From contig CAMYKK010000063.1 of NCBI GenBank assembly GCA_947258975.1, positions 1 to 40,505 on the forward strand: DNA of 40,505 nt. The letters run 5' to 3'. Below, in pieces: positions 6,680 through 16,617 of the stretch. The DNA is from an uncultured Gammaproteobacteria bacterium (GTDB lineage: Bacteria; Pseudomonadota; Gammaproteobacteria; Arenicellales; JAANXG01). A model generated the notes under the pieces. It saw nothing but the letters and a program-made list of their open reading frames with translations. It was not told the DNA's origin and did no database searches. Made by a program: the position numbers and the translations under genes. Position 1 is the stretch's first letter. Each line of letters opens with the position of its first letter.

Positions 6680-9079
6680 ATGACTTCGCAAACCGACATC
6701 GACGCCCTCGTTGACCATTACGAGGGGTCCCGCCAAAGTCTGCGCGGACGACTTGCACTATTGGTGCCCATGGTCGCGTTCAGTTGGTCGTTGTGGCAAT
6801 TGTGGATTGCCTCACCGTTGCCGTTTCTGTTTGGCGTCGGGATATTTGTCGACCTGCCGGCGCGCGCGCTTCACCTGGCCTTCGGTTTGATGCTTGGGAT
6901 TTTGATGTTTCCAACAGCATGGGAGGCAAGCAAGGCGTGGCGCAACTGGATCACCGTGGCACTTGGCACCATGGCATTCGCAGTCTGTGCGTACGGCTGG
7001 CTGGGTTATGACGGTATCGTTAGCCGCGATGGCATCCTGCTGGAAATAGCCATCGCCGGCTGGACATTTCCCTTCGAAGCGATTCTCGGTGGTCTCGGGA
7101 TCCTGTTATTGCTGGAAGCGACAAGACGCAGCGTCGGTATTCCGCTCGTCATCGTCTGTATCGTCTTCCTTCTGTACTCGATCTACGGGCAATCTATGCC
7201 CCACATCATTTCGCACAAGGGCGTCTCGCTGGAGCGATTGATCGGCTACCAGTGGCTGTCGAGCGAAGCCGTCTTCGGTATCCCGATCGATGTATCGGTG
7301 AGCTACGTATTCCTGTTCGTGTTGTTCGGTGCGCTGATGGACAAGGCCGGCGCGGGGCGTTTCTTTCTCGACCTGTCGTTCGGCCTCGTCGGACGCTATC
7401 GCGGTGGACCCGCGAAAGCCGCGATCATGGCGTCGGGTCTCACAGGAACGGTCTCAGGATCATCGATCGCCAACACGGTAACCACCGGCGCCTTCACGAT
7501 ACCCTTAATGAAGAAGATGGGCTTCCCCGCGCATAAAGCCGGCGCTATCGAGGTGGCAGCCTCCACGAACGGTCAGCTCATGCCGCCGATCATGGGCGCA
7601 TCTGCGTTCATCATCGCAGAGTTCATAGGTATCTCGTATTTCGACGTGATCGTGCATGCAGCGATACCCGCTGTCATCGCTTATTGCGCACTGTTTTATA
7701 TCTCGCATCTTGAGTCGGTGAAATTGGGAATCAAGGGCATGCCGCCGTCTGAAACCCCAGCTGTCTGGGCGACGCTCAAGGGTGGTTTTCACTTCCTCGT
7801 TCCGATCGGGATCCTGATCTATCTGCTTCTAGTCAAGCGCTGGAGCCCGGGCAGCGCGGTTTTCTATGCCATTTTGTTGATGATCGGCATCATTTTTGCC
7901 AACAGCCTCATTGCAGCGCGATCCAGACATGGATCACTCATTCAAGGATTACGCGACGGCTTCATAATCACAATTGATGGCTTGGTCGCAGGCGCCAAGA
8001 GCATGGCGGGGGTCACCGCAGCCGTGGGCGCGGCGGGTATTATCGTCGGCGCCGTATCGTCGACCGGGCTCAACAACGCAATGTTGTCAGTCATTGAGGC
8101 AATCGCACAGGGTAATTTTTACATCCTGTTGCCGTTGGTAGCGGTAGTATGCCTGATTCTCGGCATGGGGCTCCCGACCACCGCCAATTACATTGTTGTT
8201 GCGTCACTGATGGCGACGGTTCTCGTAGAATTGGGGAACGCCTCGGGTCTGGTGGTCCCATTGATAGCCGTTCACCTGTACGTGCTCTATTTCGGATTGA
8301 TGGCCGACTCCACGCCACCCGTTTGCCTCGCCGCCTTTGCGGCATCGGCTATATCCGGGGCCAATCCAATGCGCACGGGAGTACAGTCGTTTCTCTACGA
8401 TATACGCACCAGCATCCTGCCAATCGTATTCATTTTCAATACAGAGCTATTGCTCATCGGCATAACCAGCATCTGGCACGGCCTGACCGTTTTCATAGTC
8501 TCTCTTGTCGCGATCCTATGTTTTGCCTGTGTGACGCAGGGATGGTTACTGACAAGATTGAACGCGCTCGAACGTGTGTTGCTGATAATTGTGGTTGTAA
8601 CCCTGTTCAGACCCGACGCCATTATGAACAGGGTATATCCGCAGTACGCGCCGATAGAATTCAGCCAGGTAGTCTCAGCAGAGGGTGCGATGCTGCCGAC
8701 CGAACGCGCAGTTCGGCTGCATGTAACACGCGAAACGGAATATGGCGACCGTTACAAGTTGTTTGTCATCCCGCCACCCGAGGCGACGGTTGCGAAAGAA
8801 CAGCACTTTAGTGAGCGGATTGGTTTGACGGTAGAACTCGAGGCGGATAATCGGCTCTATGTTTCAAACACCCGATTCAATGGTCCTGCAGAATCTGCAG
8901 GTGTTACCTTTGGTGACTATATTACCGCCGTCGATGTTGAGCAGATCGGTCGGCCGCCCAAGGAATGGGTCTATGTGATTGGATTTCTGCTGCTGGGCAT
9001 AGTGCTGTTCTACCAGACGATAAAGAAGCGCCGTGTTGACGGATCAACAACAGGTGGACCAGGGAGTCAACCGGTATGA
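6680..9079 (+). CDS. TRAP transporter fused permease (small+large subunits) with DUF3394 tail
   Basis: This 799-aa polytopic membrane protein joins the small 4-helix subunit and the large DctM-like subunit, as is normal for TAXI systems. The N-terminal third has four hydrophobic segments. The DctM core includes FGALMDKAGAGRFF, SGSSIANTVTTGAF and LGMGLPTTANYIV, motifs of the transport domain. Residues from ~620 on form a soluble DUF3394-type segment with a PDZ-like stretch (NGPAESAGVTFGDYI), then a last membrane helix and a basic tail. It imports the ligand delivered by the preceding binding protein using an ion gradient. It overlaps the next gene by 4 nt (ATGA), so the two are translationally coupled. 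Confidence 0.93.
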   Translation: MTSQTDIDALVDHYEGSRQSLRGRLALLVPMVAFSWSLWQLWIASPLPFLFGVGIFVDLPARALHLAFGLMLGILMFPTAWEASKAWRNWITVALGTMAFAVCAYGWLGYDGIVSRDGILLEIAIAGWTFPFEAILGGLGILLLLEATRRSVGIPLVIVCIVFLLYSIYGQSMPHIISHKGVSLERLIGYQWLSSEAVFGIPIDVSVSYVFLFVLFGALMDKAGAGRFFLDLSFGLVGRYRGGPAKAAIMASGLTGTVSGSSIANTVTTGAFTIPLMKKMGFPAHKAGAIEVAASTNGQLMPPIMGASAFIIAEFIGISYFDVIVHAAIPAVIAYCALFYISHLESVKLGIKGMPPSETPAVWATLKGGFHFLVPIGILIYLLLVKRWSPGSAVFYAILLMIGIIFANSLIAARSRHGSLIQGLRDGFIITIDGLVAGAKSMAGVTAAVGAAGIIVGAVSSTGLNNAMLSVIEAIAQGNFYILLPLVAVVCLILGMGLPTTANYIVVASLMATVLVELGNASGLVVPLIAVHLYVLYFGLMADSTPPVCLAAFAASAISGANPMRTGVQSFLYDIRTSILPIVFIFNTELLLIGITSIWHGLTVFIVSLVAILCFACVTQGWLLTRLNALERVLLIIVVVTLFRPDAIMNRVYPQYAPIEFSQVVSAEGAMLPTERAVRLHVTRETEYGDRYKLFVIPPPEATVAKEQHFSERIGLTVELEADNRLYVSNTRFNGPAESAGVTFGDYITAVDVEQIGRPPKEWVYVIGFLLLGIVLFYQTIKKRRVDGSTTGGPGSQPV

Positions 9080-10344
9080 CATCACCCGCAATCCAACCCT
9101 CGGTCATTTCGGAAATCCTGGCCGAAATAGACAATGCAAGCACCGAACTGATAGAGATTACCCAGGACCTTGTGCGCATCCCTTCCGAAACGCCACCGGG
9201 CGACACTCGCGCGGTGGCCAGAGCAGCGGCAAAGCATCTCTCGTCACTAAACAATATCAGTGTCTCGTTTCATCCTAGCGAGCCTCCCGTGCAGAATGTG
9301 ATTGCCGTAGCAAAGGCGAACAAACCGGGCAAACGCTTGATTTTGAACGGCCACCTCGATACGTATCCCGCCGGAGACAAAAGTAACTGGAGTGTTGATC
9401 CGTTTTCCGGCGCTATGCGTGACGGCAAGATCTTCGGCCGCGGTTCGGCGGACATGAAAGGCGGTATCGCCTGCTCGCTGTTGGCTTTCAAGTTGTTGTC
9501 CCAGAAGCCCAGCCTGTGGGCGGGAGAGCTCGTTCTCGCGTTAGCTGGCGATGAAGAGTCGATGGGCACGTTGGGCACCCAGTTCCTGCTCGAAACGGTG
9601 CCCGAGGCATGGGGCGACGCCATGTTGTGCGGTGATGTCGGATCGCCTCTGGTACCGCGCGTTGGCGAAAAGGGGATGATCTGGATCGACGTTTTCGCGT
9701 CCGGGAAGGCTGCGCACGGAGCGCACGTGCACCGTGGGGTCAATGCGATCGACGTGCTGCGCGCTGCGATGGACGCGCTGTCGCAACTTTCCGATCATCC
9801 TGTTCATACACCGGATGACGTCGCGCGAGTCATCGCCGAAGCAGCGCCGGTCTCGGAGACCATGGGCGGCGATGGCGAAGCTTCGGTTCTACGGCGCATT
9901 ACCGTGAATTTTGGCAGAATCTCCGGCGGCCAGACGGCGAATCTCGTGCCTGACAAAGCGGAATTGAACGCTGATATCCGCATCCCTCTGGGTGTGAGCG
10001 TCGCCGAGGTTGAAGCGGAAATACATCGGTTATTAACCGCGATTGATGGTGTCCAGTTCGAGATCACACGGCGCTATGAAGCCACTTGGACACCCGTCGA
10101 TGATCCGATCGTCCGAGCGATTAAAGAGGCGTGCTACAAAGTGTTGGGTCAACAACCCAGTGTCAACATGCGAGTCGGCGCCTCGGATGCGCGTTTATAC
10201 AGGGCAGCCGGTATCCCGACAGTAGTATGCGGCCTGACCCCTCACAATCTGGGAGCTCCGGACGAGTTCGTGGAAGTTGACGAACTGGTTGCTCTGGCCA
10301 AAATACACACGCTGGCGGCGGTGAACTTTCTTGCTTCGGGCTAA
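9076..10344 (+). CDS. M20-family metallopeptidase/deacylase (ArgE/DapE/ACY1 type)
   Basis: This 422-aa protein has all metal and catalytic residues of the M20 family: His93 and Asp95 in LNGHLDTYP, Asp126 in GSADMKGG, the Glu pair 160-161 in AGDEES, Asp187 in CGDVGS, and a late His in LTPHNLGAPDE. The dimerisation lid begins after GEKGMIWIDV. Family members remove an acyl group from N-acyl amino acids or diamino acids, or cut small peptides. It overlaps the TRAP permease gene by 4 nt, so it probably processes what the transporter brings in. Exact substrate unknown. No signal peptide; cytoplasmic. Confidence 0.9.
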   Translation: MTSPAIQPSVISEILAEIDNASTELIEITQDLVRIPSETPPGDTRAVARAAAKHLSSLNNISVSFHPSEPPVQNVIAVAKANKPGKRLILNGHLDTYPAGDKSNWSVDPFSGAMRDGKIFGRGSADMKGGIACSLLAFKLLSQKPSLWAGELVLALAGDEESMGTLGTQFLLETVPEAWGDAMLCGDVGSPLVPRVGEKGMIWIDVFASGKAAHGAHVHRGVNAIDVLRAAMDALSQLSDHPVHTPDDVARVIAEAAPVSETMGGDGEASVLRRITVNFGRISGGQTANLVPDKAELNADIRIPLGVSVAEVEAEIHRLLTAIDGVQFEITRRYEATWTPVDDPIVRAIKEACYKVLGQQPSVNMRVGASDARLYRAAGIPTVVCGLTPHNLGAPDEFVEVDELVALAKIHTLAAVNFLASG

Positions 10345-10723
10345 TGTTAATCGGCGCGGGGTCTCGATGCCGATCGGCGCGCTAACTACCTGAAACCTTG
10401 AAAATCGACCGGGTCAAATTTGCGTTCTCCACATTGCAAACTTCCCATTAGTGCCGTATAGGGCCAAGGCCGATGTGGGCCGCTCTTCGATTGTCGGGAA
10501 GCCGCGCCGTTATGCTTGCTGCAGAGGCGATCGTTCAAGGTGTCATCTCAGGCACCCACAAGTCCTAACCCTGATCCTTAGTTCACTGTTGTGTATTAAC
10601 AATGACGTTTCAACTCGTCTACATCGACGAAAATAGATTGAAGAAAATTCAGTATCGCCTTGATCTGAGGCAATGTGATCGGGAGCAAAAACTACTATTT
10701 TTGACCGTAATTCGAGCAGCAGT
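10345..10723. other. intergenic, no gene seen
   Basis: About 380 nt between the M20 gene and the methyltransferase gene. Short open frames show no recognisable protein. A GC-rich stretch right after the M20 stop could fold, but I see no clean terminator. Confidence 0.5.
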
Positions 10724-11455
10724 ATGGACAGCGCGGGACAGAGAACAAGCGACGCCGAGACACGCCCAGCCTCCCGGTCTGGTATGCCTCCGGTGTACGT
10801 CGCGTCGGCCATCGCGGCGATGGTGCTCGTGTTTGCACTGCTGCTGTTTGTGCCCGCGGGCCGGCTGGACTGGCGGCTCGGCTGGGTGTACGTGGGTCTC
10901 ATCGCGGTCAGCGTGATCATTAATTGGGGGTGTCTACAGCGCTGGAACCCTGAGTTGATCGAGCGTCGCATGCGTTTCGGTAAGGGAACCAAGACCTGGG
11001 ATAAGGTGTGGGCCGTGACATTCGCGCCGGTGATGATTGCCGTCTACGTCGTCGCCGGACTCGAGGCGCGCGAGGCGGCATCGGGTACGATGGGAGGGGG
11101 TTGGCTGCTGGGATTGGCGATCTTCGTCCCCAGCGCGGCGATGCTCACGTGGTCGATGGTCGTGAACCCGTTCTTCGAAAAGACCGTGCGTATCCAAACC
11201 GATCGCGGGCACCGCGTCATCGACACCGGGCCTTACGCCTACATGCGTCACCCCGGTTACTTGGCCTTCATCGGCTGGATGGTCTCGACCCCGCTGCTGC
11301 TCGATTCGTCCTGGACGTTCATCCCGACCCTAGTTGCGATAGCCGGAATCATTATCCGCACGATCCTCGAGGATCACACACTTCAAGCGGAGCTTCCCGG
11401 CTACCCTTCGTACGCAGCCCGGGTTCGTTTTCGCTTAATCCCTGGTGTCTGGTAG
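10724..11455 (+). CDS. isoprenylcysteine carboxyl methyltransferase-family membrane protein
   Basis: This 243-aa membrane protein has about five hydrophobic segments. It ends in the ICMT/PEMT S-adenosylmethionine-binding signature: DTGPYAYMRHPGYLAFIG, then a helix pair, then RTILEDHTLQAELPGYPSYAARVRFRL. Bacterial members methylate small membrane-associated molecules, and most have unknown substrates. The ATG at 10724 lacks a good ribosome binding site; a Met 20 residues on is an alternative. It lies 222 nt upstream of the HlyD/RbbA exporter operon on the same strand, so it may share its biology, but that is only positional. Confidence 0.82.
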   Translation: MDSAGQRTSDAETRPASRSGMPPVYVASAIAAMVLVFALLLFVPAGRLDWRLGWVYVGLIAVSVIINWGCLQRWNPELIERRMRFGKGTKTWDKVWAVTFAPVMIAVYVVAGLEAREAASGTMGGGWLLGLAIFVPSAAMLTWSMVVNPFFEKTVRIQTDRGHRVIDTGPYAYMRHPGYLAFIGWMVSTPLLLDSSWTFIPTLVAIAGIIIRTILEDHTLQAELPGYPSYAARVRFRLIPGVW

Positions 11456-11677
11456 CGGAAGAGAAACAACGTGGGCGGGTCGCCAAGGATTGAAATTGCT
11501 CGTTGAGCGCGTGCCAACTTGAGGCGATCGGTGGCGGCATCTTGTGGGACTGGTGTTATCGGTTGCGGCGATGATGTTAGAGGAGACACCCATGTACACG
11601 GGCGCGGCGGTCAGGATGGAGCATGTAGGACAACAATGCTCACTCGGTACAGACACACCAATAAAGGAGGTGTCCTG

Positions 11678-12682
11678 ATGTTTATTCGCGCGAAGAGATT
11701 GAAAGCGCTCATTACCGTGTTGGCGATGACCGGCATCGGTTCTCTTTTCTACGTAGTGGCGTTGATGCCTCGGTCGGAATTACCTGAAGGCATCGTGTCC
11801 GGCAATGGGCGCACAGAAGCTACGGATGTGGACATCACGACGAAATTTGGAGGCCGGCTCGAGAGTGTTTTGGCCAAAGAGGGCGATGAGGTCAAGATCA
11901 GTCAAATCCTGGCCCAGTTTGATACCCGCGAGCTGCACTCGCAGCTACGTAGGGCCCGGGCGGAGGTTCGCCGCACAAGACAGGAACGGCGTGTCGCCAC
12001 GGCGGTGATCGCTCAACGCGAAAGTGAACTCTCTCTTGCCGAAAAAGACATGCGGCGTTCTGCCCAGCTTTACGAGAACGATAGTATCGCACTCGAAAAG
12101 CTAGAGCGTGATGAGACCGCGGTAGAGACTGCCCGGGCGACACTGACGGCGGCGCGAGCCCAGCTTTCGAACGTCGATGCAGCCATCGAGGCCGCGATCG
12201 CCAATACCGAACTGATAAAGACGCAAATCGATGACAGCGTGCTTCGGTCCCCGATCAGGGGTCGCGTACTCTATCGTTTGGCGGAACCGGGAGAAGTGTT
12301 ACCGGCGGGCGGGAAGGTCCTCACCGTGCTTGATCCGACTGACATGTATATGACGCTCTTTCTACCTACTCAAGACGCGACCAGGGTGGGTATCGGCGTC
12401 GAGGCTCGCATCTTGTTTGACGGTCTTACGGACCAGGTAATACCGGCTAAGGTTTCTTTTGTCGCGCCGCGTGCTCAGTTCACACCGAAAGAAGTCGAGA
12501 CCCGCACCGAACGTGAGAAGCTGGCTTTTCGCATCAAGGTGAAGCTGGACAGCGAGTTTTTGTATGCGCACGCGACGTTGGCCAAGGCGGGTATCCCCGG
12601 CGTTGCCTATATCCGCGTCGATCCAAACGCTAAATGGCCACAAAATTTGCAACCAAAAGAAAGCACGCAACAAAGACAATGA
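11678..12682 (+). CDS. HlyD-family periplasmic adaptor (YhiI-like)
   Basis: This 334-aa protein has one N-terminal membrane anchor (residues ~8-28), a lipoyl half-motif starting at GGRLESVLAKEGDEVK, a long coiled-coil hairpin (about 80-185, rich in Arg/Glu/Ala), the second lipoyl half (SPIRGRVLYRLAEPGEVLPAGG) and a beta-barrel domain. It links the inner-membrane ABC exporter to the outer-membrane channel encoded downstream. The start at 11678 is chosen because AAAGGAGG sits 7 nt before it; an upstream in-frame TTG would add an unlikely leader. Gene order adaptor, double-ATPase/permease, permease matches E. coli yhiI-rbbA-yhhJ. Confidence 0.9.
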   Translation: MFIRAKRLKALITVLAMTGIGSLFYVVALMPRSELPEGIVSGNGRTEATDVDITTKFGGRLESVLAKEGDEVKISQILAQFDTRELHSQLRRARAEVRRTRQERRVATAVIAQRESELSLAEKDMRRSAQLYENDSIALEKLERDETAVETARATLTAARAQLSNVDAAIEAAIANTELIKTQIDDSVLRSPIRGRVLYRLAEPGEVLPAGGKVLTVLDPTDMYMTLFLPTQDATRVGIGVEARILFDGLTDQVIPAKVSFVAPRAQFTPKEVETRTEREKLAFRIKVKLDSEFLYAHATLAKAGIPGVAYIRVDPNAKWPQNLQPKESTQQRQ

Positions 12683-12722
12683 CGCTGGAACTCTTTGCGC
12701 GCCCGCAAACGAAGAGTAGCCG

Positions 12723-15461
12723 ATGAAGTCCATCGCTCGCGTGACCGGACTTACGCATCGCTACAAGAAAAACGTGGCACTAGACGACGTCGATCTAGAG
12801 ATTCCGGCGGGTCGTATTGTGGGCTTGATTGGCCCGGATGGCGTGGGTAAGTCCAGTTTGCTGTCTCTCATATCGGGTGTGCGCAAGATTCAGCACGGAT
12901 CGGTGCAAGTACTTGGCCGCGACATGCGTCGCGCTCTGAACCGAGCGGTCGTGGGACCGCGCATCGCGTACATGCCCCAAGGTCTGGGTCGCAATCTCTA
13001 CATGACCCTGTCCGTATTCGAAAATGTGGATTTTTTCGGTCGATTGTTCGGCCACGGCCGGGAGCAACGGGCGTGGCGCATCCACGAGTTACTCAAAGGC
13101 ACCGGCCTGACACCGTTTATCCATCGCCCCGCCGGAAAGCTTTCCGGAGGCATGAAACAGAAGCTGGGACTTTGTTGTGCTCTGATCCACAATCCGGATC
13201 TACTGATTCTGGACGAGCCCACCACGGGCGTTGACCCTCTGTCGCGGCGGCAGTTTTGGGAGTTAATCGATCGCATTCGCGCGCGCCGTGAAGACATGAG
13301 TATCATCGTCGCCACCGCCTATATGGACGAAGCCGAACGTTTCGACTGGCTGGTTGCGATGGACGACGGAAAGGTACTTGCCACCGGCAACCCGGCTGAA
13401 GTCAAAAACGGCACCCGCACCGATAGCCTGGAGGCAGCCTTTATCGCGCTGTTGCCGACCGAGAAACGTCGTCGCCACGAGACCTTGACGATCCCCCGCA
13501 GACGCTCCCGAGACGCATTAACCGCTATCGAAGCCGATGGACTCACTCGCCGGTTTGGCGATTTCGTCGCCGTCGACCATGTCAGCTTTCGCATCGAGCG
13601 AGGTGAAATATTCGGTTTTTTGGGTTCCAACGGGTGCGGTAAGACCACCACCATGAAGATGCTTACCGGCCTGCTGCCCAGCTCGGAGGGTGAAGCCCGC
13701 CTGCTTGGACGCGTTGTCGATGCCGAGGACATAGAGCTGCGTCGACGCGTCGGCTACATGTCGCAGGCTTTCTCGCTTTACAGTGAGCTCACGGTTCGAC
13801 AGAACTTGGAACTGCATGCGCGCGTATTTCAATTGCCCAAATCGCAAATGGAAACCCGGGTGACCGAGATGATCGCGCGCTTCGGTCTTGGCGAAGTGGT
13901 CGATGAATTGGCGGAACGGCTACCCTTGGGTGTGCGGCAGCGGTTGTCTCTGGCGGTGGCATTGATCCACGGACCGGAGATGTTAATTCTCGATGAGCCC
14001 ACGTCCGGAGTTGACCCGGTGGCGCGCGACATTTTTTGGCAACTTCTCGTCCAGCTGTCACGGGATGACGGTGTCACCATATTCATCTCCACCCACTTCA
14101 TGAATGAAGCCGAACGCTGTGACCGCATTTCACTGATGCATGCGGGAAAGGTGCTCGCGCAAGGCAGCCCCGTTGAATTAGTTCGCGCGCGTGGCGCGCT
14201 AAACCTAGAAGACGCTTTTATCACTTATCTGGAAGAGGCAACCACCGGCACTGTTGCACCTGATCAATCGGAAGGGTTATTTGATCGAAGCGACCAAACC
14301 GATTCAACGCAGCGACGAACGCGCAGCGTGCTATTCGATCCGCGCCGGGGCTGGGCCTATGCCCGTCGCGAGGGCCTGGAAATTATCCGCGACCCGATTC
14401 GCATTGCCTTCGCCCTGCTCGGGCCCATCATCTTGTTGATCGCCTTCGGCTACGGCATCACGTTTGATCTGGAAAACATCTCTTACGCGGTGCTTGATCG
14501 CGATCAGAGCCCGGAAAGCCGCCATTACCTGGACAACTATGCCGGTTCCCGCTATTTCGAACAACGCCCGCCGCTACATAGCTATATTGATCTGGAATCA
14601 CGCTTACGCGCGGCGCAGTTGATTTTCGCTATCGAAATGCCGCCGGGATTCGGGAAAGACCTGAAGCGCGGTCGTCAACCGGAAATCGCTATCTGGCTCG
14701 ACGGTACGGTCCCGTTCCGTGCTGAAACTGCTCGCGGATACATCTTAGGCTTGCATCACCGATACCTGGAGGAACAGCAACGGCACAACAACGTCGGTGG
14801 TGCCGGGCAACGGCCGCCGGTCACCGTCGAAACCCGGTTCCGCTATAACCAGGACTTCAAGAGCGTTTACGCCATGGTGCCGGGCACCATTATGATGCTG
14901 CTCGTGTGGATCCCGGCGATGATGACCGCCGCCGGGGTGGTGCGGGAAAAAGAGATGGGATCGATCACCAACTTCTACGCCACACCGGTGCGAAGTCTGG
15001 AATTTCTGTTGGGAAAACAGCTCCCGTACGTTGTACTCGCCCTGGTCAATTTCGCCAGCCTGGTTGTTTTGGCCGTGTTTTTGTTTGATGTTCCGATCAA
15101 GGGCAGTATCGTTGCATTGTTGGTGGGTGGTTTGCTGTACGTGATCGCCACCACTGGTCTGGGCTTGTTGATGTCCTCTTTCATGAAGACGCAAATCGCG
15201 GCGATATTCGGCACCGCCATTATTACCACCGTCCCGGCCGTCAACTTCTCCGGCTTCTTCTCCCCCGTGGCTTCGCTCACGCCGAGTGCCCAGGTGTTCA
15301 GTCACATATTTCCCAGCAGCTATTTTCAGCAGATCAGCTTGGGCACGTTTACCAAGGCCTTGGGACCCGAGGCGTTAATGTTCAACTTTTTCATGTTGAC
15401 CTTGTTGGTATTGGTCTACCTGGCCCTGGGACTGACTCTGCTCAAGACCCAAGAGCGGTAA
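12723..15461 (+). CDS. RbbA-like fusion of two ABC ATPases and an ABC-2 permease
   Basis: This 912-aa protein is almost exactly the length of E. coli RbbA (YhiH). ATPase 1 has a Walker [10 protein letters not shown] (38-46), signature LSGGMKQK (140-147) and Walker B LILDEP (161-166). ATPase 2 has GSNGCGKTT (301-309), a degenerate signature LPLGVRQR (~400-407) in place of LSGGQ, and Walker B LILDEP (421-426). Residues ~545-912 form an ABC-2 permease with a large periplasmic loop and five further membrane segments. It pairs with the 374-aa permease encoded 2 nt downstream to make the full transporter. RbbA is reported as a ribosome-associated ATPase; the neighbours here argue for export. Confidence 0.9.
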   Translation: MKSIARVTGLTHRYKKNVALDDVDLEIPAGRIVGLIGPDGVGKSSLLSLISGVRKIQHGSVQVLGRDMRRALNRAVVGPRIAYMPQGLGRNLYMTLSVFENVDFFGRLFGHGREQRAWRIHELLKGTGLTPFIHRPAGKLSGGMKQKLGLCCALIHNPDLLILDEPTTGVDPLSRRQFWELIDRIRARREDMSIIVATAYMDEAERFDWLVAMDDGKVLATGNPAEVKNGTRTDSLEAAFIALLPTEKRRRHETLTIPRRRSRDALTAIEADGLTRRFGDFVAVDHVSFRIERGEIFGFLGSNGCGKTTTMKMLTGLLPSSEGEARLLGRVVDAEDIELRRRVGYMSQAFSLYSELTVRQNLELHARVFQLPKSQMETRVTEMIARFGLGEVVDELAERLPLGVRQRLSLAVALIHGPEMLILDEPTSGVDPVARDIFWQLLVQLSRDDGVTIFISTHFMNEAERCDRISLMHAGKVLAQGSPVELVRARGALNLEDAFITYLEEATTGTVAPDQSEGLFDRSDQTDSTQRRTRSVLFDPRRGWAYARREGLEIIRDPIRIAFALLGPIILLIAFGYGITFDLENISYAVLDRDQSPESRHYLDNYAGSRYFEQRPPLHSYIDLESRLRAAQLIFAIEMPPGFGKDLKRGRQPEIAIWLDGTVPFRAETARGYILGLHHRYLEEQQRHNNVGGAGQRPPVTVETRFRYNQDFKSVYAMVPGTIMMLLVWIPAMMTAAGVVREKEMGSITNFYATPVRSLEFLLGKQLPYVVLALVNFASLVVLAVFLFDVPIKGSIVALLVGGLLYVIATTGLGLLMSSFMKTQIAAIFGTAIITTVPAVNFSGFFSPVASLTPSAQVFSHIFPSSYFQQISLGTFTKALGPEALMFNFFMLTLLVLVYLALGLTLLKTQER

Positions 15462-15463
15462 TC

Positions 15464-16588
15464 ATGAGGCGTTCTTTAACTAACATCGTTCAACTCGGCA
15501 TTAAAGAACTATACAGCCTGCGTTATGACCCGGTGATGTTGTTTCTGATCGTCTATATGTTCAGCTTCTCCATCTTCGAGGAGGCCGAGAATGCGGTCAC
15601 GGGGGTAGTCAATGCCGCCGTGGCCATTGTCGACGAAGACCGCTCTCAGCTTTCTCGGCGTATCGGCGATGCCTTACTGCAACCCCGATTCCAAGCACCA
15701 GAGTCCATTTCGGTTGACCAGGTCGATGCAAGCATGGAAGCGGCACGTTATACCTTCGTCATCGATATTCCGCCGAATTTCGAGGCCGACCTGCTCGCCG
15801 GAAGGCCAACGGTGATCCAACTCAACGTGGACGCCACCGCCATGGGGATGGCCGGTACCGGTGCCGGTTATATCCAACAGATCATTGCCCAGGAAGTGAG
15901 CACATTTCGAAAAGACGACCGGCAGACCCACGCGGTCAATGTTGTTACCCGCGCAAGATTCAATCCCAACATGGAGGCGAAAGGATTTCAGGGCGTGATG
16001 GCTCTTACCAACAATGTCACCCTCATGGCCATCCTGCTCACCGGTGCCGCTCTCATTCGCGAACGTGAACACGGCACCATTGAACATCTACTGGTGATGC
16101 CCCTACGGCCGGTTGAAATCATGCTGGCGAAGGTGTGGGCCAACGGCTTGGTAGTGATCTTAGTCGCGACCCTGTCACTCTATTTGATTGTCCAGGGTGC
16201 GTTGGCAGTGACGATCGTTGGTTCGATCTCCCTCTATCTGTCAGTTGCTGTCGTCTACCTGTTCTCAGTAACCTCACTGGGCATCTACCTCGCAACATTG
16301 GCTCGCTCCATGCCGCAATTCGGTCTACTCGCAATGATCGTGTTTGTGATCATGTTGCTGCTCTCCGGTGGCCATACCCCCTTGGATAGCATGCCTGTGG
16401 CGCTGCAAACGATCATGCAGTTTGTACCCTCCACGCATTTCGTACGCATGGCTCAAGCCATTCTGTTTCGCGATGCCGGCGTGGATGTAATTTGGCCCGA
16501 TTTGCTGGCGACCGCCTTGATTGGTGTGGTGTTTTTCCTCGCTGCACTGCTGCGTTTTCGCAAGACCGTAACGCTGACCCAAACATGA
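15464..16588 (+). CDS. ABC-2 type permease (YhhJ-like)
   Basis: This 374-aa permease has an N-terminal membrane helix, a periplasmic domain of ~150 residues (starting near VVNAAVAIVDEDRSQLSRR) and five or six C-terminal membrane segments, the ABC2_membrane_3 architecture. Its length matches E. coli YhhJ. It begins 2 nt after the RbbA-like gene and is its partner half-transporter, energised by the fused ATPases. The conserved ALIREREHGTIEHLLVMP stretch is the coupling region typical of ABC-2 permeases. Confidence 0.9.
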   Translation: MRRSLTNIVQLGIKELYSLRYDPVMLFLIVYMFSFSIFEEAENAVTGVVNAAVAIVDEDRSQLSRRIGDALLQPRFQAPESISVDQVDASMEAARYTFVIDIPPNFEADLLAGRPTVIQLNVDATAMGMAGTGAGYIQQIIAQEVSTFRKDDRQTHAVNVVTRARFNPNMEAKGFQGVMALTNNVTLMAILLTGAALIREREHGTIEHLLVMPLRPVEIMLAKVWANGLVVILVATLSLYLIVQGALAVTIVGSISLYLSVAVVYLFSVTSLGIYLATLARSMPQFGLLAMIVFVIMLLLSGGHTPLDSMPVALQTIMQFVPSTHFVRMAQAILFRDAGVDVIWPDLLATALIGVVFFLAALLRFRKTVTLTQT

Positions 16589-16617
16589 AGCTCGCCAACC
16601 CATAAGGTGAAACGGAC

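Noticed and set aside
5894-6736. 280-aa minus-strand frame opposite the TAXI binding protein
   Set aside because: Shadow of a clearly coding plus-strand gene; no domain and improbable composition.
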